DNA from: Streptomyces glaucescens
GTDB taxonomy: Bacteria; Actinomycetota; Actinomycetes; Streptomycetales; Streptomycetaceae
NCBI RefSeq assembly: GCF_000761215.1
Contig: NZ_CP009438.1
Span: forward strand, 7,389,201 to 7,453,200
Direction of reading: 5' to 3'
Length of the DNA stretch: 64,000 nt
The position numbers and the translations under genes were made by a program. Positions 7,911-17,113 of this stretch are shown here, in pieces; the first letter of the stretch is position 1; each line of letters begins with the position of its first letter. The notes under the pieces are model-generated. The model made no database searches. It was not told the DNA's origin and saw only the letters and a list, made by a program, of their open reading frames with translations.

Positions 7911-10433
7911 ATGGCCAACGAACCGCACGACAGCCAGGACACCGCCGTCGTCGACACCGTCGTCGTCGGCTCTGGCTTCGGCGGGGCGGTCACCGCGTAC
8001 CGCCTCGCGGAGGCCGGCCGATCGGTGCTGGTAGCGTACCCACCGGGCGGCTTCCCCCGCAGCCCCGCCGACATGGCCCGCAACTTCTGGGACCCGAGCA
8101 ACGGCCTGCCGGGGATGTTCGGCATCTGGTCCTTCCGCGGCCTGGAAGGCGTCGTCTACAGCGGTCTGGGCGGTGGATCCCTCATCTACGCCAATGACCT
8201 GCTGCGCAAAGATGAACAGTGGTTCGTGCACGAGTCACCGCTGCCCGGCGGTGGTTACGAGAACTGGCCGATCGGCCGCGCCGACCTCGACCCGCACTAC
8301 GACCGGGTCGAGCGCATGCTCGGCAGCACGCCCTACCCGTACGCCGGCACCCCGAAAACCCTCGCCCTGCACCTGGCCGCACGCCAGCTCGGCCTGCCGG
8401 TGTTCCGGCCGCCGCTCGCCGTGTCTTTCGCGCCCCGGCCTGGCGCGCTGCCGGTGCCGGGCGCGCAGCTCACCGATCCCGGCTACGGCAATCTGCACGG
8501 TCTGCCCCGCAGCACCTGGCGGCTGGGCGGCGAGTGTGACGTCGGCTGCAACTACGGCGCGAAGAACACCCTCGACCACACTTGTCTGTCGGCCGCCCGC
8601 CACCACGGCGCCGATGTGCGCACCCGCTGCGAGGTGCGGGGCTTCACGCCCCGTGCCGGCGGCCGGGACGTCTCGTACGTCGTCCACGACCCGGCCCGGG
8701 AAGGCCGCCGTACGGCCACCGACCGGCTGCCCCAGCACCACATCGGCTGCCGCCGCCTGGTGCTGGCGGCGGGCACCTTCGGCTCGACCTATCTGCTGCC
8801 GCGCAACCGCGTGGCACTGCCCGGCCTCAGCGGGGCGGTGGGCACCCGGTTCTGCGGCAACGGCGATCTGCTCGGGATGGTGCTGCGCGCCACCGCCGGC
8901 GCTGGACGCGCCCGGCCGCTGCGACTGGACGGCAGTAGGGGACCGGTCATCACGAGCGCCGTGCGCGGCGGCGACGCGCTCGACGACGACGGCTCGACGG
9001 GGCGCGGGTTCTACATCGAGGACGCGGGCTACCCGGATTTCGTGGCATGGCTCGTCGAGTCGTCCCAACTGCCGGGCGGCGCCCGCCGGCTCCTCGGGTT
9101 CGGGCTACACCGGCTGCTGGCCCGGCTCGGCGTGGACCCGGCGTGCCGTGTCGGCGGGCAGCTGGCGCTGCTGCTCGGGCCCGCGGCGTTCTCCGCGACC
9201 TCGCTGCCGCTGTTGGGCACGGGACGGGATGTGCCGGACGGCCGGTTGCGGCTGCGCCGCGGTCACCTCGACATCGACTGGACGACGCTCACCTCACGCC
9301 CGTACTTCGACCGGGTCCGCTCCACCATGCGGGACATCGCGGGTGCGCTGGGCGGCGACTTCCTCGACAACCCGCTGTGGTGGTGGGGCAACCGAGTGAT
9401 CACCATGCACCCGCTCGGCGGCGCCCCCATGGGCCGGCACCCCGGGGAGGGCGTGTGCGACGACATCGGCGAGGTCTTCGGCTTCCCCGCTCTGCACGTG
9501 CTGGACGGGGCGCTACTGCCGGGCGCGGTGGGCGCGAACCCCTCCCTGACGATCGCCGCCGTCGCGGACCGGGCCTGCGACCGGATCCTGGACGGGAAGG
9601 CGGCGTCGCGTACGGCAGGTCGGGCGCCGGCAGGGCGTCCGGCACACGAGCGGCCGACGGCCGTCGGGACCGCGCTTCTCACGCCGGCCGAAGCCGCCCC
9701 GCCGGCCTCCGCGACGCCGGCCACCCACCCTGGACGCGGCCGCTCCGGCAGCCTCGCGGGCTCCACCGGCACCCCAGCGGGCTCCGCCCACACCCCGCCC
9801 GCCGAGCCGCCGACCAGCCTCAGCTTCACCGAGGAGATGAAGGGCCACGTCGCCCTCGATGTCGACGACCCCGAGCAGGGCCGCGCCCTCGGCCGCTCGT
9901 TGGGGCAGCGGCTGAGTTTCCGGCTCACCATCACCGCCCGCGATGTCAACCGCTTCGTCACCGATCCAGAGCACGCGACGGACGCCGTCGGCCACGTCGA
10001 CTGCGACATCGTCGGCGGTCGGCTGAAGGTGGAGCGCGGCTGGTTCGAGCTCTTCACCCGGGACGGCGACCCGAGCAGGCGGCGCATGCTGTACCGGCTC
10101 TACCTGCGCACACAGGAGGGCACTCCGCTCACCGGGCACAAGGACGTCCACGACGACCCCGGCGTCGACGTCTGGCCCGGCACCTCCACCCTGTACGTCC
10201 GCCTGCTCACCGGGCACACCCACCCCGACGAAGACCCCACCGCGACCGTCATCGGCGCCGGCGTTGTCGTCATCCGGATCGGCGACTGCCTCCAGCGGCT
10301 GACCACCTTCCGCACCACCGGCCCGCACCCGGGCCGTGCCATGGAGCGCTTCGGCAAGCTGTTCCTGGGCGAACTGTGTGCCGTCTACGGCGAGCGGCTG
10401 GCGCGCGCCGTGCCCTGGAGGGACAGGCCGTGA
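7911..10433 (+). CDS. GMC family FAD-dependent oxidoreductase (cholesterol-oxidase-like)
   Basis: 840 residues; ATG preceded by AGGGAG. The ADP-binding motif is GSGFGG (20-25), and SGLGGGSLIYAN is the family flavin-contact segment. Near residue 500 is HPLGGAPMG, with GANPSLTIAA near 542, giving the His/Asn pair of GMC active sites. A ~200-residue C-terminal domain follows a Pro/Ala/Thr linker. The residue expected to be Glu at the end of strand beta-2, which binds the FAD ribose, is not there: the sequence runs VLVAYPPGGFPR where relatives have VLVLERG plus several residues, so a short deletion is likely. The stop overlaps the next gene (GTGA), so the two are translationally coupled. Substrate is unknown; a sterol or other alcohol is plausible. 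Confidence 0.88.
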   Translation: MANEPHDSQDTAVVDTVVVGSGFGGAVTAYRLAEAGRSVLVAYPPGGFPRSPADMARNFWDPSNGLPGMFGIWSFRGLEGVVYSGLGGGSLIYANDLLRKDEQWFVHESPLPGGGYENWPIGRADLDPHYDRVERMLGSTPYPYAGTPKTLALHLAARQLGLPVFRPPLAVSFAPRPGALPVPGAQLTDPGYGNLHGLPRSTWRLGGECDVGCNYGAKNTLDHTCLSAARHHGADVRTRCEVRGFTPRAGGRDVSYVVHDPAREGRRTATDRLPQHHIGCRRLVLAAGTFGSTYLLPRNRVALPGLSGAVGTRFCGNGDLLGMVLRATAGAGRARPLRLDGSRGPVITSAVRGGDALDDDGSTGRGFYIEDAGYPDFVAWLVESSQLPGGARRLLGFGLHRLLARLGVDPACRVGGQLALLLGPAAFSATSLPLLGTGRDVPDGRLRLRRGHLDIDWTTLTSRPYFDRVRSTMRDIAGALGGDFLDNPLWWWGNRVITMHPLGGAPMGRHPGEGVCDDIGEVFGFPALHVLDGALLPGAVGANPSLTIAAVADRACDRILDGKAASRTAGRAPAGRPAHERPTAVGTALLTPAEAAPPASATPATHPGRGRSGSLAGSTGTPAGSAHTPPAEPPTSLSFTEEMKGHVALDVDDPEQGRALGRSLGQRLSFRLTITARDVNRFVTDPEHATDAVGHVDCDIVGGRLKVERGWFELFTRDGDPSRRRMLYRLYLRTQEGTPLTGHKDVHDDPGVDVWPGTSTLYVRLLTGHTHPDEDPTATVIGAGVVVIRIGDCLQRLTTFRTTGPHPGRAMERFGKLFLGELCAVYGERLARAVPWRDRP

Positions 10434-12343
10434 ACCTCAAGCAGCTGCGCGCGCACGCCCGCGAGCTCGACTTCACCCCGTGCGAGCCGGTGCGCTGGCT
10501 GGCCCCGGCCTCCCTCGTGCGGACCGGCGTCATGGTGGCCTTGGCCGACGTATTCGCCGCATACGCGGACAAGCGGGAGATCCAGGGTACCCTCAGGGCC
10601 GAGCCCCTGCGGGCCCCGCTCGACGACCGCGGCGCGCGCGAACTGTGGATCGACTACGTCGCCGACCTCGGCGACGGCTTCGAGGCCACCGCGTCCGTGG
10701 CCTCGGCCCTCGCCGCCGCCGACGTCACGGTCCGCCGAGAGCGGCTACCGCGCGGCTCGATGCTCGTGCTCGGCGGCGACGAGGCCTACCCGGTGGCCTC
10801 GATGGCGCTCTACCGCGACAGCATGACCGGCCCTTATGCCTCCGCCCTGCCGGCCACCGAGGGGACCGGGCCGCTGATGCTGGCGCTGCCGGGCAACCAC
10901 GACTGGTACGACGGCCTCACCGCGTTCCTGCGGACCTTCGCCGTGCGCCAGCCCGTCGGCGGCTGGCAGACCCGGCAGACCCGCAGCTACTTCGCCGTAC
11001 GACTGCCGGCCAACTGGTGGCTGGTCGGCCTCGACAGCCAGCTCGGCGCTTACATGGACGACCCCCAGCTGGGCTACTTCCAGAGCCACCTCTCAGCCCG
11101 GCTGCGGCCGGGCGACGGGGTGATCGTCTGCTGCGCCGAACCCACCTGGGTTAAGTGCGCCGACGATGCCGACGCCTTCGACACCCTGCACTGGTTCGAC
11201 CGCAACGTGGTCCGCACCCGCACCGACCCGCGCACGGGCGAGCGGGTGCCCACCGGTGCGTCGATCCGGCTGTGGCTGACGGGCGACAAGCACCACTACG
11301 CCCGCTACGCCGAGCGCTTGCCCACGGATCCGCCCGAGCGTGCGGACCTCCCTCCGGATCCCCAGCGCCGGCAGATGGTGACCTGCGGTCTCGGCGGTGC
11401 CTACCTGGCGTCGACCCACACCCTGCCCCGCAGTTTGTCGCTGCCGCCGCCGACGACCCGGATGCGGGAGAAGGACGACCCTGCGGTGACCTTCACCCGC
11501 GCCGACGAGAGCACGTACCCTCGGGTTGGCGAGTCCCACCGGCTCGCCCGCCGTATCGCCGTGCCGTGGTCCCCGTACTGGCTGCCCCGGCGCAACCTCG
11601 GCTTCGCGGGGCTCACCGCGGCCGTGCACACCGCCGCCTTCCTCGTCCTCGGCGTCCTGTTCGCCGTGGCGCAGGACCGGCTCCAGCCCGTCGACGCCGT
11701 ACGGTACGGGGACGGCGGGGACCTGGGCCAGTTCACCGCGGTGATCGGCGGTGTCGTGCTGGTGTTGTGGTGTCTGCTGCGCCGGACATGGCGCCCGCGT
11801 CCGCCCCGGCCCCGGGCCGCTGATGCCGTACTCCTGCAGGCGGTGGTGGCGCTGGGGGTGCTCGCCGTCACCGTCGCGCTGCCGTTCCCCGGGGACTGGC
11901 CCGGCTGGGGTGTACTGCCGGTCTGTCTGGCGGTCGCCGCGGTGCTGGGCGCGGTGGCCGGCTCGCAGGCCTTCGCTCTATGGGTGCTGTCGGCGCGCGG
12001 CGGCGCCGTCGCCGACTGGCAGATGTCGGGGCAGGCCGTCGAGGACCACAAGGGTTTCCTGCGCCTGCACATCGCGCCGAACGGCGACCTCACCGTCCAC
12101 CCCTTGGTGCTCGACGGTATTTGCCGCCGCTGGGATCTGGCGGACGCACCAGGCGGCCGGAAAAGGGCAGTGCCTGCCGAGCCCCTCACCGTGCGGCTGA
12201 TCGAGGCCCCCGTCGTGATCGCCCGGGAGGCCAATCGCCATGACCGCACGACCCGAACCGAACCGGCGCGGCCACGGCAGCACCGACTCCCGGGCCGGGA
12301 CCGGCTCCGTCCGCCGCACGCCCACGCGCCCCACCTGCCGTGA
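10430..12343 (+). CDS. Membrane-associated metallophosphoesterase
   Basis: 637 residues, GTG start overlapping the upstream TGA by 4 bases. The calcineurin-like metallophosphoesterase blocks are LGGDEAYP (~114), GNHDWYD (~154) and TGDKHHYARY (~283), which supply metal-binding Asp/Asn/His residues. From about residue 393 there are four or so transmembrane helices, then a soluble tail. The N-terminal catalytic part has no signal peptide, so it is probably cytoplasmic and tethered by the C-terminal helices. It sits between a GMC oxidoreductase and an alpha/beta hydrolase in one coupled operon, an arrangement that suggests a shared lipid or sterol-type substrate. That last point is inference. Confidence 0.85.
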   Translation: MNLKQLRAHARELDFTPCEPVRWLAPASLVRTGVMVALADVFAAYADKREIQGTLRAEPLRAPLDDRGARELWIDYVADLGDGFEATASVASALAAADVTVRRERLPRGSMLVLGGDEAYPVASMALYRDSMTGPYASALPATEGTGPLMLALPGNHDWYDGLTAFLRTFAVRQPVGGWQTRQTRSYFAVRLPANWWLVGLDSQLGAYMDDPQLGYFQSHLSARLRPGDGVIVCCAEPTWVKCADDADAFDTLHWFDRNVVRTRTDPRTGERVPTGASIRLWLTGDKHHYARYAERLPTDPPERADLPPDPQRRQMVTCGLGGAYLASTHTLPRSLSLPPPTTRMREKDDPAVTFTRADESTYPRVGESHRLARRIAVPWSPYWLPRRNLGFAGLTAAVHTAAFLVLGVLFAVAQDRLQPVDAVRYGDGGDLGQFTAVIGGVVLVLWCLLRRTWRPRPPRPRAADAVLLQAVVALGVLAVTVALPFPGDWPGWGVLPVCLAVAAVLGAVAGSQAFALWVLSARGGAVADWQMSGQAVEDHKGFLRLHIAPNGDLTVHPLVLDGICRRWDLADAPGGRKRAVPAEPLTVRLIEAPVVIAREANRHDRTTRTEPARPRQHRLPGRDRLRPPHAHAPHLP

Positions 12344-12544
12344 CCACCGTAACGGAGGTGCAGCCCTTCACCGCCCGCGACGGCCGGCCGCTGACCGTCG
12401 TCCATGTGGAGGGCCAGCATCCGCCGACCCGGGGTCCGGTGCTCGTCGTGCACGGAGCGGGCGTACGCGCCGAACTCTTCCGACCGCCGTTGCCCAGGAC
12501 CGTCGTCGACGCCCTCATCGACGACGGCTGGGACGTGTGGCTGC
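12340..12544 (+). pseudogene. N-terminal remnant of an alpha/beta hydrolase cut by an IS
   Basis: A GTG at 12340 overlaps the previous stop by 4 bases. The ~68 codons left read PVLVVHGAGVRAELFRPP and WDVWLL, the first strands and oxyanion-hole region (HGAG) of an alpha/beta hydrolase. The frame enters the terminal repeat of an IS5-type element at 12545. Nothing matching the rest of the gene appears beyond the element, so the distal part has been lost. It was the third gene of the GMC/phosphoesterase operon. Confidence 0.75.
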
Positions 12545-13357
12545 TTAGAAGCCATTTCACTTGGCGTGATCTTGCGGCAGTCTGGGCTGATGACTGCTGC
12601 GCTTGTCGAGCGGATGGCGCCGGATGACCTGTGGACCTTGTTTCAGCGGGTGGTGCCGCCTGCGCCGGTTCACCCGCAAGGTGGAGGGCATCGTCGGCGA
12701 GGGGACCGCGAGGTGCTGGCCGCGATCATCTTCGTGGCCGCCTCGGGCTGCACCTGGAACCAACTGCCACCGGGCTTCGGCCTGTCAGGCGTGACCGCGT
12801 TCCGGCGGTTCACCGAGTGGACAGAGGCGAGGGTCTGGGCCAAGCTCCATCGCCTGGTCCTGGACGAACTCGGTGCCCGGGGTGAACTGGACTGGTCGCG
12901 GTGCGCGATCGACTCTGTCAGCGTCCGAGCCCTCAAGGGGGGCAGCTGACGGGACCGAATCCGACCGGCCGTCGGCGCCGTGGGCCGCGGCGGGAGCGGA
13001 TGGGCGGGATGCCGCGGACCAGCGGGATGAGAGCCTGGCTGTCATGGAGGTTGGCGGCGGAGATGCCGACCGACAGGGTGGCGGTAGTCGTGGCCTTTGT
13101 CGCCGTGCAGTTTGCCGGGCCTGCGACGATGGTTTGCCTCCCGTGGCATCCGGCATCGTCTGGCCCGCAAGGGCATCGAGTGGCCCGGCACCTGGGCCGG
13201 CACCGCTGGGTCGTGGAGCGGACCGTGTCCTGGCTGTCCGGCTGCCGTCGCCTGCACCGCCGCTACGAGCGCAAGCCGGCACACCATCCTTGCCTTTCCA
13301 GCCATCGCCGCGACCCTCATATGCCACCGCAGATTGGCCAGGTGAAATGGCGTCTAA
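12545..13357 (+). mobile_element. IS5-family element with rearranged transposase
   Basis: Terminal repeats TTAGAAGCCATTTCAC (12545-12560) and the complement of 13342-13357 match at 15 of 16 bases. The 5' part codes for MAPDDLWTLFQRVVPP, LAAIIFVAASGCTW and DELGARGELDWSRCAID in shifted frames. The 3' part codes for RHRWVVERTVSWLSGCRRLHRRYERK. The middle (12966-13129) is not readable forward: two adjacent blocks are each inverted in place and ~54 bases are missing compared with the copy at 31651. The transposase is therefore dead. Confidence 0.85.
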
Positions 13358-13742
13358 GAGCACTGGGTGTCGGTGAGCTTCGGCATAGTGCCAGACGCCG
13401 TCGCCGGTAACCGACATCGCCCCCATGACCGTGCGGCGGGGCTCGGGTCCGAGGGCCGGGACTGGATGCAGATGGCCCCTCTGATCGCGGCCAGCCTGCC
13501 GGGGCGACGGCTCCATCCACGCTACGCCGAGTCCCGGGGGAGCTCATCCCGATCACCGCGCAACCGCTGCCGGGCGCCCGTACCGCGCCGGAGCTAGCAT
13601 GGAAGAAGTCGAGCACAGCGATAGAGGCCGGCCCAGCGGTGGCGGCCCACCAGGTCGGCAGCCCGATCACAGATCGCAGTCAGCCAGCGTACGCCTCCCC
13701 GGCCCCCGGCCGTCTCTGCCCCCTCTGGCAACGGAGTGCATC
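13358..13742. other. No intact gene after the IS
   Basis: A minus-strand stretch reads RTVMGAMSVTGDGVWHYAEAH, which looks like part of a real protein but is too short to classify. The remainder shows no supported gene. The lost 3' part of the alpha/beta hydrolase is not here. Confidence 0.4.
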
Positions 13743-13856
13743 GTGGCGAAACAATCGAGCACCGACGGCATGCTCCAAGCGCTGCGCGCGGAGCACGTGA
13801 CCGTCAAGGAGACGCGTAACTGGCGTCACCACAAGCGTAACCACAGGACTCAATAA
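13743..13856 (+). CDS. Possible small basic protein, 37 aa
   Basis: GTG 13743 to TAA 13856. It begins VAKQSSTDGMLQALRAEHV and ends in a His/Lys/Arg-rich stretch (NWRHHKRNHRTQ). No convincing ribosome site is seen. It may be a real small protein or the end of a decayed gene. Confidence 0.25.
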   Translation: MAKQSSTDGMLQALRAEHVTVKETRNWRHHKRNHRTQ

Positions 13857-14110
13857 CCAATGTGAACGGCGTGATGATGCATCACTGGGTCACCTCCGGT
13901 GTCGAGCCCACCATGAGGATCTGCTGCGCCGGCCACCGGACCGTGCCGGGTCCGCTGGGTCATGGCGTGCAAGGACGGTGTCGTCCATATGGTCGGCAAC
14001 GGTTGCCTCAACCCGGCGGGGGCGGGCGACACGAGCGTACTGCGGGCCGTGAACGATGAGGCTCCGCTCCCTCCCGACGAGCACGCCGATACCGAAGGCG
14101 ATGCCAGACT

Positions 14111-14398
14111 CTAGGGTCGCGCGTGGAGAACCTGGGTGGCCGCGCCCCCTGGCCCAACGGGCAGCCCGAGGCAATCGAGAACCACGCTGTACCAGACTCT
14201 GCCCTCGGTACCCGTCGTCGGTACGACGGTCAAGTCCCCTTCGGCCCGCCACTCCGCAGTCACGCCGGGAGAGATGGGGCTGGCCCGTGAGGGATACCAT
14301 GGGGCGGTCCAGCCGCCCGAATCGAGTTCGTCCCTGGCCCAAACGAGCGGCAGTGGTGAATCATTGTGGATTTCGACCGCCATGCGTATACGCGACAC
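14111..14398 (-). CDS. Small protein with aegerolysin-like features, probably truncated
   Basis: 95 residues beginning MSRIRMAVEIHNDSPLPLVW, with PISPGVTAEWRAEGD and a later TGTEGRVWYSV. The pattern of an N-terminal IHND-type strand and a later TGTEGxVxY motif resembles aegerolysin and small beta-sandwich insecticidal/crystal proteins. The last ~20 residues (GLPVGPGGAATQ...) do not fit a fold end, so a frameshift near 14160 is likely and the gene may be broken. No neighbour supports a toxin role. Confidence 0.4.
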   Translation of the reverse strand: MSRIRMAVEIHNDSPLPLVWARDELDSGGWTAPWYPSRASPISPGVTAEWRAEGDLTVVPTTGTEGRVWYSVVLDCLGLPVGPGGAATQVLHARP

Positions 14399-14869
14399 CG
14401 CGATCGCCTCACCTCAGGGTCACCAGGACGCGAGGACACATGCGCGCCCTTGTCTCAGATGCTGCGCGGGCAGCGGCATTTCCAGTGTCCGACTCCGGGT
14501 CTGGCATTGCAACTGGAAGCCGCGGCGACTCGTAGCGGACGCGGGGGTGCTCCGATCCGATACCGGGGCTGTAGGGATGTGCCGGGGTCCTTCCCGCTGA
14601 CGCGGGGTCTACTCTCTGTGCCGCGGCACCCGCTCCCCGCTCGACGAGTCCTCCCCGACGACGCCCGCATTCGCCACCTCACCCTGGCCCTGTCCCCGAG
14701 TCACGCGGCCCGTCTCTTCGATGCCCAGGACGTCGGTGCCGGCGAGCAGCAGCTACGTGCTATCGCTGCCGAAGGCCCCGGGGAGATGTACTTCCGCGAC
14801 GGAGGCCGCCGCGCCCATGGCTTGGAGGTCGAGTTCACCGACGTGGAACGGTTCGAGTTCGACCTGTAG
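14366..14869 (+). pseudogene. Hypothetical ORF containing copy 2 of the duplicated remnant
   Basis: Only the 3' part (from about 14668, RHLTLALSPSHAARLFDAQD onward) looks like coding sequence; its end GAGEQQLRAIAAEGPGEMY to TAG 14869 is a close copy of 4587-4740. This copy keeps ~20 more upstream codons than copy 1. The first half of the frame is probably not translated. Function unknown. Confidence 0.5.
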
Positions 14870-15061
14870 CGCCGCGCCGCGCCGGAGTGGTCGGCACCCT
14901 CAGTCCGCCCGGGGGCGGGTGGCACGGGTGCCGACCGACCCAAGACACCGCCCGAAGGGGTGCTCGGGCAGCAGCCCACCCCCGCCCGCTCGTGCCGGTA
15001 GTAAAGTCGGTACTGTTTTCTTGATGGGTCCGGTGTTTTGCCGGGCCGTGGGAGGAAGGCC

Positions 15062-16072
15062 ATGATCTGCGCTGGACGCCGGCACCTGGTGCGTACCCTC
15101 GCTGATATCGCGGCGCAGCTGGGCATTGCTGAGCAGACGCTCCTGAACTCGGGTCGGCACCAGGCGCCGGGTTTTCCTGTGCCGCTGGGTGCGGGCCGGA
15201 CCCGGCTCTACGACGGCGAGCAGGTCGACGCCTACCTCGCGGGCCGTCCGGTTCCGCAGCTGCCGGCCGCCGACGACGACGAGGACCTGCTGGACCGTCA
15301 GGAGGCCGCCGCGCTGCGCGGTGAGCCGTTGTCGGTGTGGGACCGCCGCAGGAAGGACCCGGCCGTGCGCGAGCATGTGGTGGTCGTGGGCGGTGTCGAG
15401 CACTGGCCGCGCCGGATCGTCCGCGAGTACACCCCCGCGCCCCGCCGTGGCACCAGCGGCGGGGCCGGCGGGAGGCCTGTCGGGGCCGGGGACCAGGTCC
15501 CGCGCGACCAGCTCCCCGCGCGCGTCGCGCAGCTCCTTAACGACAACCCCGCTCTGACCGCGGCCGATGTCGCCGACGGCCTGGGCGTGCACCGCAACAC
15601 CGCGACCGCGGCACTCGTGCAGTGCCGCGCCGAACGGATGGCCGACCTCATGGAGCAGCGAGGGGTGACGGCAGCCGAGGCCGCCGCCGCGCTCGGCTAC
15701 CCGGCCGGACAGACCCGCCGCGCGAGCGTGCGCGCCGAGGCCGTCCTGCGCGGCCGCCGGGCGCGCCCGTACCTGGCCGCCGTCGCCAAGGCCCTGCACG
15801 CCCGCGGCTGGAGGGCCACCAGCACCCCGCCGGACGTCCAGCACCCCGAGGACGACCTGTGCGTCGCCGCCCTCACCCTGGACGCCCCCCAGGCGCCGGC
15901 CCTCGCTCTGGTGTGGTCCGAACGCCACGGCTGGCGCACCGCGACCTCACGCCGCCACCCGTTCGGCCGGGGCGCAGCCTGGCCCCCGCCCGGCGACGGT
16001 GTCCGCCACCTCGCCGTCGGCACAACTCCCGCCCCCGCCGACGTCGTCAAGGCCCTCGACAGCACAGGCTGA
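15062..16072 (+). CDS. DNA-binding-type protein with DUF6292-like C-terminus
   Basis: 336 residues; the ATG at 15062 follows GGAGGAAGG. The N-terminus (LVRTLADIAAQLGIAEQTL) is helix-turn-helix-like. A middle segment reads VAQLLNDNPALTAADVADGLGVHRNTATAAL, another HTH, then a coiled Ala/Arg-rich region. The C-terminal ~80 residues (ALVWSERHGWRTATSRRHPFGR) match the pattern I associate with DUF6292 of actinobacteria. It is probably a plasmid- or prophage-type DNA-binding protein. Its own hairpin terminator follows, and a replication-relaxation gene remnant is next on the opposite strand. Confidence 0.65.
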   Translation: MICAGRRHLVRTLADIAAQLGIAEQTLLNSGRHQAPGFPVPLGAGRTRLYDGEQVDAYLAGRPVPQLPAADDDEDLLDRQEAAALRGEPLSVWDRRRKDPAVREHVVVVGGVEHWPRRIVREYTPAPRRGTSGGAGGRPVGAGDQVPRDQLPARVAQLLNDNPALTAADVADGLGVHRNTATAALVQCRAERMADLMEQRGVTAAEAAAALGYPAGQTRRASVRAEAVLRGRRARPYLAAVAKALHARGWRATSTPPDVQHPEDDLCVAALTLDAPQAPALALVWSERHGWRTATSRRHPFGRGAAWPPPGDGVRHLAVGTTPAPADVVKALDSTG

Positions 16073-16097
16073 CGACGCCCTCCCCAACGCACCCGTC

Positions 16098-16125
16098 AGA
16101 GCCCCCAGAGGCCTCTGTGGGCTCT
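16098..16125. terminator. Hairpin after the DUF6292-like gene
   Basis: AGAGCCC...GGGCTCT encloses CAGAG...CTCTG, giving a 12-pair stem with one mismatch, 25 bases past the stop. There is no T-run. Confidence 0.6.
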
Positions 16126-16357
16126 TGCCGTATCCGCCTGACGTTCCCTGTCCGACCACGGTGCCAGGGCGCAGCACGTCGGCGCAGAAGCGGCGCACCA
16201 AGGCACACAGGACCTGCCGTCGGCCGGGCGCGGCACCGGACGGGCGCACTGGCCGGACGACTCTTCCCGGTTGGAGCAGCGGGCCGGGGCCCGGCGGCCG
16301 CGCCGCCCGGGGGCGTGCCGGGGGTGCTGCGCACCCCCGACCGTGCGCTGCGCGCAC

Positions 16358-16640
16358 TCACGCCCGGGTGGGCCCGGGGCGCCGGGACGCTGCGACTCCG
16401 TACGCGGTGGGGAACCACACCCGGGTCCGTCCGGCCTGCGCAGGGTGATCCGGTCGACCAGCCCCCTCGGCACGCAACTTGGCCAGCCGCCACCGGGTCT
16501 GCTCGATGCGCACCTCGGGCGCGATCACTCGGTGTATCTGCTCAGTGGTGGCCATCAGGTACTGCGGCAGCACGCCCAGCGCCAGCCGGTTCCCGCTGCC
16601 CGCGTCCACGCCGATCATCACGGATCCACTCGCCTCCCGT
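16358..16640 (-). pseudogene. Replication-relaxation family protein remnant
   Basis: The minus strand reads LGVLPQYLMATTEQIHRVIA, then RIEQTRWRLAKLRAEG and QAGRTRVWFPTAYGV, the N-terminal winged-helix region of actinobacterial replication-relaxation (Replic_Relax) proteins of plasmids and integrative elements. Between AEG and QAGR the frame is shifted by one base and restored ~25 bases later, so the family LVDRITLP stretch is garbled although the ORF stays open. The gene is truncated on both sides. Confidence 0.6.
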
Positions 16641-17113
16641 CTGGTGCGGCACCCGCCTGCCCGGCGCCGCGCGTACCGGTCACGGCAGCAGCCGGCCCCG
16701 ACCAGAGCCCCGACCACGAAGGCCCGACCACAGTCACGCAGCGACAACGCCACCGTGGACCAGGCCCACATCCCTCCGACAACCGTCCGCACTCTCAGCC
16801 ACGCTCGCTCGCGAATCGGCAGGTCATCACGCTGACCCTGCCGCGGTCGGGAGGCCGATACCCCCTCGCCCGCCGCCCGGACCACCTCCCACAGCAGGAA
16901 GAACAGAGAAGTACGTAGGGGCGGGACAGACTCCGGGCGGCGGGCGAGGGGATCGGGCACCGCTGGTGTTGCTCGCGCGTGACGGCGGGGCCGCGCGCGA
17001 TGCCGACCGTGCAAGCCCCCGGCCGGGGCGCCGGGAAGCCCAGCGGGTCCTACGGGTCCCTACCTGGGCGGTTGCCGCACGGCTTGACTCGCAGGGGCAG
17101 CCGCCTTGAGGCC
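16641..17113. other. No recognised gene
   Basis: The minus frame upstream of the replication-relaxation remnant stays open to 17014 and contains a hydrophobic-looking stretch (MWAWSTVALSL, FVVGALVGAG), but codon use and lack of start signals give no support for a distinct gene. Confidence 0.35.

Noticed and set aside
9047..10429. Long upstream extension of the metallophosphoesterase frame
   Set aside because: This part overlaps the GMC gene out of frame and translates to Arg/Pro-rich nonsense; the GTG at 10430 with GTGA overlap is the sensible start.
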